From an uncultured Oscillospiraceae bacterium (lineage in GTDB: Bacteria; Bacillota; Clostridia; Oscillospirales; Oscillospiraceae), in contig CAJTUE010000003.1 of assembly GCA_910579775.1 (NCBI GenBank), positions 1 to 64,000 on the forward strand: a stretch of DNA of 64,000 nt. The letters run 5' to 3'. This document shows positions 41,205 to 51,100 of the stretch, in pieces; position 1 is the first letter of the stretch; each line of letters opens with the position of its first letter. The translations under genes and the position numbers were made by a program. The notes beneath the pieces are model-generated. The model searched no databases. It was not told the DNA's origin and saw only the letters and a list, made by a program, of their open reading frames with translations.

Positions 41205-41888
41205 ATGGATACACAAATGATCTTGCGGTATTTGACCGACCTGAGCGCCCATAATGACCGGGAGTGGTATCACGCCCACAAGACCGAGTATCAACAGGCC
41301 AACGCCCAATTTGAAGCGCTGGTGCAGGAGCTGATCCTGCGCATCAGCGAGTTTGACAGCAGCGTCCTTGGCCACGCCCCCAAAGAGCTGACCTTCAAGC
41401 TGGTCCGGGACACCCGGTTCAGCCATGACAAGTCCCCTTATAACCCTGCGTTCCGCGCCCACATTTCCTCCATGGGCAAGCTGCCCATCCCCGTGGGCTA
41501 CTATCTGATGATCAAGCCCGGCGGCCAGTCTTTCCTAGGCGGCGGGCTGTTCGCCGACATATTCAAGGACGCCACCCGGATGGTACGCGATCACATCTCC
41601 ACCCACGGCGCGCAGTGGGAAGAGATCATTGCCGCGCCGGCCTTTCAAGCGCATTTCACCGTGGGCGGCACAAAGCTCAAGAAGGTCCCGGCTGAATACG
41701 ACCCCGACCACCCCCAGGCCGAGTACCTGAAGCACAAGAGCTGGTATTTGGAATATCCCATCGCGGACGCCGAGCTGTCGGGTGGCGCGGCCTTCCTCTC
41801 CAAGGCAGCGGAGCTTTTCCGCCTGATGAAGCCCTTTAACGACTATCTCAACGCGGCCCTTGCCTCCTTCAAAATGCCGGAACGGTAA
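41205..41888 (+). CDS. DUF2461 (TIGR02453) family protein
   Basis: A 227-residue soluble protein of a widespread uncharacterised family. Family features are the N-terminal LRYLTDLSAHNDREWYHAHK, FKLVRDTRFSHDKSPYNPAFRAHIS, YYLMIKPGGQSFLGGGL and LKKVPAEYDPDHPQAEYLKHKSW. AAGGAGG lies before the ATG. It is cotranscribed with the sigma factor and followed by a terminator. Function unknown. Confidence 0.92.
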   Translation: MDTQMILRYLTDLSAHNDREWYHAHKTEYQQANAQFEALVQELILRISEFDSSVLGHAPKELTFKLVRDTRFSHDKSPYNPAFRAHISSMGKLPIPVGYYLMIKPGGQSFLGGGLFADIFKDATRMVRDHISTHGAQWEEIIAAPAFQAHFTVGGTKLKKVPAEYDPDHPQAEYLKHKSWYLEYPIADAELSGGAAFLSKAAELFRLMKPFNDYLNAALASFKMPER

Positions 41889-41919
41889 CGGTCCTCGTCC
41901 TTTGCCCAAGCCGTCTGCG

Positions 41920-41953
41920 AAGCCCGGCCCCGTCAAAGCGGGGACGGGCTTTT
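41920..41953 (+). terminator. Terminator of the sigma/DUF2461 operon
   Basis: AAGCCCG-GCCCCG pairs with CGGGG-A-CGGGCTT around a TCAAAG loop, then TTTTCGTTG. The rest of 41954-42003 is a T-rich stretch with repeated TTGTTGCTT words. Confidence 0.8.
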
Positions 41954-42003
41954 CGTTGTTCTTTCTTGTTGCTTCCTCTTGTTGCTTTCTTGTTTCATTT
42001 TTC

Positions 42004-42032
42004 TTGACAGCTTCCTCTGGAAATGGTATGAT
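42004..42032 (+). promoter_or_regulatory. Promoter of the giant glycosidase operon
   Basis: TTGACA (42004-42009), 17 bases, TATGAT (42027-42032), nearly consensus. It leaves a leader of about 130 bases before the ATG at 42169, in which I see no clear operator or riboswitch. Confidence 0.75.
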
Positions 42033-42168
42033 ACACAATAATGCCAATCAAATGCCCTTTGTTTTTCGTCAAAATACACAAGTTTCTGGAGGGAGGGTAT
42101 TGCCACAGCGCGTTTCTTGGAAAGTTGTTTGTATTTTTAAGCCCTTTTCACAAGGAGGAATGGAGTTC

Positions 42169-45100
42169 ATGAAGAAAAAATTTACTAAAATTTTCAGTTG
42201 TCTATTATGCCTTGCTATGCTGTTGAGCATAGCGGCTCCCGCGGTGGCAGCCGCCGCAGAGGCCCGGCTCTATGACGATCTGGTCTTCGGGCCAGACATG
42301 GAGATCATTGACGAGATCCCCATGGACGCCCCCGAGGTGGATGACGGCGCGGACGTCTCCGCCGCGGACAGTCTTCCGACGGAAGACCCGGAAGTCTCAC
42401 TTCTGGGGGAGGAAAACCCCTTTGACGTGACCGGTGAGTATGAGATCTACCCCACGCCCCACAGCGTTACATACGCCGAAAGCACGGTGACGCTGCCCGC
42501 CACCATGCAGGTGACCTATGGTGAGGGGATCGATCAGTACACCAAGGACCGCGCCGTGGAGGCCTTTGCCCAGGCCGGGGTGACGCTGAGCGAGAGCGCC
42601 AGCACCCCCGTTGCGCTCCGGGTGAGCATCGACCCGGCACTCTCCACCCGGACCAGCTTCCACACGGTAACAGTGGACGCCACCGGCGTGACCGTGGTGG
42701 GCGTGGACACCGACGCGGCGTTTTACGGCCTGACCACCGTAAAGCGCATCCTTCAGCAGGTGACGAACAAGCAGGTCAAGCACCTCACCGTGGAGGACTA
42801 CGCCGATGTGGCCTTCCGCGGCTTTATCGAGGGCTACTACGGCAACCCCTGGACCGTAGAGGACCGCGCCGCCCTCATGGAGTTTGGCGGCGAATATAAG
42901 ATGAACATTTACTTCTACGCCCCCAAGGATGACCCCAAGCACAGCTCCAAGTGGCGTGAACTGTACACCCCGGAAGAACTGGAAACTCTTATTCGGCCTT
43001 TGGCAGAAGCAGGCAACAGATCCAAGTGCTACTATGGCTTTGCCCTTCACCCCTTTTGGGCGGAAGGCATCAATTATTCCGACGACACTCAATATGAAGC
43101 CGACCTGAATGTCCTGAAGGCTAAGTTTGAGCAGGTCATGAGTGTAGGCGTACGCCAAATTGCCATTTTGGGCGATGACCGGGGCGTACCGGGCGTGGGC
43201 GTTCAGCGCAGCTATATTCGCCTCATGACCGACCTGACCAACTGGGTCTCTTCTGCGGAGATGCAAGAGAAGTACCCCGGTCTCAAAACCTCTATTCCTT
43301 TCTGCCCCAACGACTACATGGGTAACGGCTCCAGCCAGCAGATCAAGGATCTGGTCGCCGGTCTTCCTGCTAGTGTCCCCATTATCATGACCGGTGGCAC
43401 CATTTGGGGGCAGGTGAGCCACAATTTCTTGAGTACCTATAAGTCCAACACCAACGGCGGCCACACCTTCATGTGGGTGAACTGGCCCTGCTCGGACAAG
43501 TCTAAGGGCAGCCTCACCATGGGTGCCCACGACATCGTGCTCCACAACGATCTGACCCAAGACGATATCGACACCCTGCAGGGTATCATGCTCAACCCCA
43601 TGCAGCAATCCGAGCCCTCCAAGGCCGCCATTTTCCAGAACGCCGACTATGCGTGGAACATCTGGAACGGCTCTGACCATCAGGAGCGCAAGGACAACGT
43701 TTGGAACGACACCTTCAAATATGTGGATCACGACAGCGCCATTGAGACCGAGACCTCCCGCGCCCTGCGGGAGCTGTCCAAGCACATGATCCATCAGAAC
43801 GGCAGTGTAGGCTGGCATGAGGACTATCCCGAATCCTTCGAGCTGTCGCCCAAGTTGACTGTCTTCCAGGAAAAGTTAGCCGCGAACACCTTGACCGCCG
43901 CCGATATCGCTACCATGAAAACCGAGTTTCAGACCCTTTATGACGCGGCTGTCACCTATAAGAACAAGACCGCGGACCAGGGCAACGTTCGTATTCTGGG
44001 CCAGCGTACCGCCGACGGCTATGTGGATGCTCAGGAGCAGATGGCCCCTTGGCTGGACTACTGGGAAGAGTTTGCCCAAGCCAATCTGGATCTTCTGGAC
44101 GCGCTAACCGCCATAAAGAGCAACGATGACAACAGCATCGTTCTCAACTACCTCTCTGCACAGGAGAATCTAGCCGCCGCCCGTGCCCACTCTTTCCTCT
44201 ATATGGACCATTATGAGACTGCCATTGCCGGCGGCATGTTCATTGTCCCGTTCACCAATGCATTGATGACCCATGTCTCCGAAGCTGCCAGGAGCCTCAT
44301 TGACCCCACTGTCCTCATTGAACGGATCATCACCAACCGCGCCGATACCCCCACTGGCGGGTTGGACGCTATGCGCGACGGTGACACGACCACGGCGGCA
44401 ATCTTCCAGACCCCCAACAGCATCGCTGTGGGTGAATATGTGGGTGTGCAGTACAACCGGCCGATCGACATCAACTCCGTGCGGTTTGATGTGGGCAGAC
44501 CGGGCAACAACGACGACACCTTCAACGACAGCAAGCTCCAGTACATGGACGATAATGGCGTTTGGCAGGACATCCCCGGCGCCACCTTTACCCACAGCGA
44601 CCTAACGCTGGAGGCCACCGGCCTGGACCTGAACACCAGGGGTGTTCGGGCCATCGCCACCTCCGCGCGCAGCGGGACCTGGTTCGCCATCAAGGAAATC
44701 TACATCAACGGTAAGTCCGGCACTGGATCGGGTGAGGCCGGTCCGGCCATTGGCCAGCTTACCGGTTCTGTCATCAAAACATCTGCACTGGAGGTCCACG
44801 CAGGTCCGCTCACCAATTTGACCGACAACGATGACAGCACGACCGTCTGGCTTAAACGAACCACCAGCGGCGCTGACAAAGATTCTTCCATTGTCGGTGA
44901 CTACATTGGTTTGGACTTGGGTCGCGTCGTCAGCAATGTAGGCCGTGTCCGCTTTGTGGTCGGTAATGGTTCAAATTCTGACAAGTGGACCAACTTCAAG
45001 CTCCAATACTCCGCCGACGGTTCTACTTGGACTGACGGGGGTACGTATACCTCCCCGAACCAAAAGGATATTATTGAGGAGGATCTGGGCTGTGTTGCGG

Positions 45101-48100
45101 CCCGCTATATCCGTTTCGTGAATACGGTACGTGTTCAAAAATGGATCTATTTCTCCGAGCTCTCAGTCTGGGCGGATGACAGTGCCGCCATCTTGTACCA
45201 GAGCGATGCGGTAAAGAAGATCGTCAACCCTGCGGGTACATTGACCAATGACAATGCCTCCCTCTCCGCTGATAACATTATGCTCCGGCCCGGTGAATTC
45301 GTGGGCATCGCCCTGCCCGGCCTGCGTCGGGTCACCGACATCGTGGCTGACTACACCCACGTTCCCGGTCTGGTGCTGAAGGCCGGTCCCAGCGAAGCGG
45401 AGTTGGAAGAAGTCTCTCCCAGCGCCCGCGCAGAATACGGTCTTATCCGCTATATTCGTTTGGAGAATGAAAGCTCCCAAACTATTTCCTTTGTGCTGAA
45501 TGAGCTGTCTGTGAAAACGGTGGTCGAGGACTACACACCTCGCCTTGTCAGTTCCACGGCCGGCAATCTGGAAACGGTGGGTACCGATCTTAACTGGCTG
45601 GACGGCGATGTAAACACCAAGGCTAAGTTCTGCTCCGATCAGGTCAAGGATAGCTACGTTCTCTTTGATCTGGGTCAGACTCGAAGCATTCAGAAACTAC
45701 AACTGGTAGTTCGGGATAACCAAATGGATTATCCCCGCTCCGCCAAAGTTCAAATCTCCGAAAGTGAGAGTGGCCCGTGGACCGATGTTGTCAGCTTCAG
45801 CAACACCAGCACAACGGCAAACACCTCGGCATTGGATGCCGGCTGGACGGCCATGAGCCGCTATCCCAACTATGTGGAGCAGGCCGGCGAGCTGGAACAA
45901 CCCCAAGACGCTCGCTATTTGCGGCTAATCTACACCGAAAGCTTCTCTGGCCGCTGGCTGGAGCTTAACGAGATCATCATCAACGACATGGAGTACATCT
46001 CCACCTACAGCGATCCCACCATCGAGGCCATTCCTTCCGAGGGCAGCGCCGACTTTACTCCTGACAAAATGCTTGACGGCGACCTGAACACCAGCTTCAA
46101 GCCCAACATGGACGGCGAGACCTCCGGCAGCCTCATCTACCGTCTGTCTGACGAGACCTCCATCGGTCAGATCAACCTTGTCCAAGGCGAGACCAGCGGC
46201 GTCAAGCTCTCTGTCCGTCCTACGGGCGAGAGCAGCTTCCGCGACCTCGGCACCCTCTCCGGCGGTCTGAGCCAGACCGTTATCCCCGAGGATATCGCCG
46301 GCGTGGCCGAGATCAAACTCACTTGGGGCAACGTCACCCCCACCTTCTATGAACTGATCACCGTTCCCCGCGCCAAGGTGGCTGAGAGCGGCGGGCAGGC
46401 TTCCTCCGAGGCGGAGACCATCCCCATCAACAGCTACTACGGCACGGACTGCACCATTGACTTCAACGAAAACTGGAAGTTCAACCTGGGCGACGTCTAT
46501 GGCGCAAGCGCCAAAGTCTACAACGACGCCGCCTGGCGCACGGTGGACCTTCCCCACGACTACTCCGTCGAGGGCGAGTACACCACCGCCGGCGAGGCCG
46601 AGAGCGGCTACCTCATTGGCGGCGTGGGTTGGTACCGCAAGTCCTTCACCGTCGATCCCGCTTGGGAGGGCAAGACCGTCACCATCGACTTCGGCGGCGT
46701 TTACATGGACTGCGAGATCTACCTCAACGGCACCAAGCTGGGCGAGCACCACTACGGCTATTCCCCCTTCTCCTTCGTTCTCAGTAATTTGGATTACGAG
46801 GGTGAAAACGTCATCGCCGTCAAGACCGACGACGCCGTTCCCTCCAGCCGCTGGTATTCCGGCGCGGGCATCTACCGCAACGTGAAGCTCACCGTCTCCG
46901 AAAGCGTCCATGTGGCCCGGTACGGCACAAAGGTGGAAACCACCAACGCAGGCGCGGTAACGGCGTCCACCACCATTCAGAACGACGGCTCTTCCGCCGC
47001 CAATGTCACCGTCAAGCAGGAGATCTTTGAGCTGGACGGAACTACGTTTGAAAAGAAGGGCGCGGCGGTGGCCACCGACACCGCCTCCGCCGCCAGCGTG
47101 ACCGCAAACGGCACGCAGGTGGTCACCCAGAACCTCACCGTCGCCAGCCCCAAGCTCTGGAGTTCCTGGGACAAGGGTACGCCCAACCTCTACGTCTTGG
47201 TAACCACCGTCCAGCAGGGCGACACGGTGCTGGACACCTATGAGACCGAGTTTGGCTTCCGCACCATCGAGTTTACCACCGACGTGGGCTTTAAGCTCAA
47301 CGGCGAAAACGTGAAGCTCAAGGGCGTCTGCCAGCACCACGACCAGGGCGCGCTGGGCGCGGAGGCCTGGTACCGGGCGCTGGAGCGTCAGGTGGACATT
47401 CTCAAGGAGATGGGGTGCAACTCCATCCGCGTCACCCACAACCCCGCCGCCGACGAGCTGATCGAGATCTGCAACCGCAAGGGCATTTTGATCATCGACG
47501 AGTTCTTCGATGGCTGGCACCGCGCGAAAAACAGCAACTCCCACGATTTCGCCCGCTGGTTCAGCGCCCAGATTGGCTCTGATAACGCCCTGGTGGGCAA
47601 GAAAGCCGATGAAACTTGGGCTCAGCTCGTGGTGGAGACCGTCACCAACCGGGACAAGAACGCCCCCTGCGTTATCATGTACTCCATGGGCAACGAGATC
47701 ACTGAGGGCGCCGGTTATGACAGCAACTATGCAACCAACGCGGCCAACATCATCCGTTGGGCTCAGGCCGTGGACGACACCCGTCCCCTGACCTACGGAC
47801 AGAACGGCTCTTGCGTTAACGAGCTAAAGACGGCAGTGGCGGATCAGATCCACGCGGCCGGCGGCGTCATCGGTATCAACTACTATGGTTCCTTTAACCC
47901 CGAAACCGCTCATAGCACCTATCAATGGAAGATCGTCTCCTCCGAGACCGCTTCCGCTCTCAATTCCCGCGGCATTTATACCAACAAGCGCAACACCAGC
48001 AACAGCTGGGCTGCTGCAGAAAATGCCAATCACCCAGACGGCGCGGGTGCGCTGGACCGCCTCACCTCTTATGATAAAAATTCTGTGGGCTGGGGTGCAA

Positions 48101-51100
48101 CGGCCAGCAACGCCTGGTGGCGGGTCATCCGGTCCGACTACGACGCCGGCGAATATGTCTGGACGGGCTTTGACTACATCGGTGAGCCGACGCCCTGGAA
48201 CAACACCGGCAGCGGTCAGACCGGCACCGCTTGGCCCAAGAGTTCCTTCTTCGGCATTATTGACACCAACGGCATCCCCAAGGACAGCTACTATCTCTAC
48301 CGCTCCATGTGGAACGACAATTCCCACACCCTCCACATCCTGCCCACCTGGGACGAGAGCGATTTGATGATCGACTCCAACGGCAAGGTAGAAGTGGTGG
48401 TTTACAGCGACGCCCCCATGGTCAAGCTCTATCTCAACAACACCGAGGTCGGCTCCGCTACCTCCACCACTCACACCACCGGCGCTGGACACGTTTACCG
48501 CACCTTCGACGCCGGAACAGGGGCCTTCGTCACCTCGAGCGGCCACCAGTCCCTCTACGCCACCTTCAACGTGACCTACTCCGAGGGCACCCTCCGGGCC
48601 GTGGCCTGTGACGAAAACGGCACCCCCCTGAATTGGGTCACCCAGGGCCGCAGCCAGGTCAAGACCACCACCGGCGCGTCCAAGCTGGTGGCCACCGCTG
48701 ACCGGACTTCCATCAAGAACGACGGCAAGGACCTCTCCTACATCACCATCGACATCACCGACGCCAGCGGAGAGATCGTCAACGGCGCGGAGTCGGAGAT
48801 CACCGTCTCCGTCACCGGCGACGGCGTGTTCATGGGCCTGGACAACGGCGTGCAGGCCGACCACACCTCTTTCCTCTCCCAGACCTGGAAGGCCGGGGCG
48901 GGCCGCCTGGTGGCCATCGTCCGGTCCACCAAGGAAGCTGGCTCCTTCACCCTCACCGCCACCGCCGACGGTCTCGCCCCCGCCGCCGTCACCGTCCAGA
49001 CCAACGGCGCAACCCAGTCGAGCAACGACGCCCCGGTGAGCTATGAGCTGTCCAAGACCATCTACGTCCAGCTCAACACCGAGCCCACGCTGGAATCCAT
49101 CACCACCGTTACCCTCGGCAACGGCAGCACCGTGTCCGGTACTATTGCGTGGGATTCCTATGATAAGTCGCTTTTGGCTCAAACCGGCGAGTTTGTCGTC
49201 ACCGGCGTCATCACCATCCCCGGCTACACCATCCCCGTCTCCGTGGGCGTGGTGGTTCTGGACGATGTGGCGGCCCTGCTCAACTACTCCGCCGCCGTTC
49301 AGGTAGGCCAGATCCCTGTTCTCCCCACCTCCCGTCCCGCCGTCATGGCCGACGGCACGGTGGTCTCCGCTCAGTTCCCCGTTACGTGGGATCTGCCCGA
49401 GACAGCGGAAGACCAGGCCAGGCTCTTCCGCAAGGCCGGCAACGTAATCGTCAACGGCACCGCCGAGGCATTCGGCAAGACCTACAGCGTCACCGCCACC
49501 ATCCGGGTCTCCGCCGGCTCCGTGGTGGAAGGTAACAGCGTCTCCTCCGCCGCCGTACGGCCCACCGTAGACAGTATATCAAACACCGACCTGCTCAAAG
49601 CCTTTGACGCAAACGCCTCCACCTCCTGGACGGGCAGCGGCGCGGCAAATGTGGAATTTGACACCGCTCAAAACCTCTACCGCATTGTCCTCCATTACGC
49701 TGGCGCCGTACCCTCCAACAGCAGCGTCACCATCACCTTGGACAGCGGCACGCTCGCCGTCCGGCCCACGGTCTCCGGCAACACCGCCACCTATAATCTG
49801 GGCGGCATCAACTCCTCCACCAATGTCACCCTGACCTTTGCCGGCGAGGTTTCTCTCTCCGAGGTGGAGTTGATTTCCGGCACTCCCATCTTCCCCATCG
49901 GCACCACCGCCGAGCTGGACGACGTAAAGATCAACGGTTCCTCCGTCTCCGCCGACCAGCTGGCCTCCAGGAACATCAAAACCACCTCCGTCAACGCGGT
50001 CATTAACCCGGTCAGCGCGTCTAACGTGGCGGTCACCATTCTGCCGGAGAACTCCGACAGCCAGATCGTCATTGTCACCGAGTCGGAGGATCACACCCAG
50101 CGCGCGGTCTACACCGTCCAGCTGGACGCGCCGCCGGAGCTTCCCGCCACAGACGATTCCAACGACTACGACCGCACCAAGACTACTGCCACCGCGCCCA
50201 GCAATTACAACGGCACAGGCAACGAGGGTCCCGCATCCAACGCGGTGGATGGCAACGAGTCCACCTATTGGCACAGTAACTGGGGTACGAACTCCGACGA
50301 CAACCCCAATGATTTGACCAACAAGCCCGAAAAGCGCTATATTCAATTGGAGCTGGAAGAGGCCACTGAGCTGATCGCGCTGCGCTACAAGCCCCGTCCC
50401 ACCGTCGCCAACGGTATTGTCACCAAGTACCGTGTGGAGGTCAGTACCGACGGCAACACCTTTGTCCCTGTTTCCGAGGGCGATTGGGCACACGACACGG
50501 CATGGAAAATCGCCATGTTTGATAGGCCTGTTACCGCAAAATACGTTCGCCTCTATGGTGTAGAGACCCGGGGCGCTGGCGGCGATACGCCCAACAAGTT
50601 CATGTCTGCCGCTGAGATCCGGGTAGTCATGGCCTCTGGCACCAACCTGATCGACCTCTCCGAAGCCATTCTCACCGTGGAGCCTAACGTCTTCGAGTGG
50701 AAGAACGTGGGCATTCGCCCGGGTACCGGCACCGAGGGCGCGACGGTCACCGTCACCCTCCGGGGCGAGGTCCTGACGTTGCATGAGGACTACGAACTGG
50801 CCTACGAGAACAACATTGACCCCGGCACGGCCTATATCTACGCCCGCGCCAGGAACACCGACAAATATCAGGGCGCGGCAGCGGCCACCTTCACCATCGT
50901 CAAGACCGACGCCAAGGTCACCTCTTTCCGGCCCGTTACCATTCCCGTCCAGCCGGGCATTGACCCCACCCCCAGCCTGCCCGCCACGGTCATGGCCTTC
51001 ACCGATTCTGCTGACGGGCAGCCCATGGAGGTACCGGTGACTTGGGAGTTGCCCGATGACTTCGACACGTGGTACACCTTCCCCCAGGTCAAGGAGCGCG

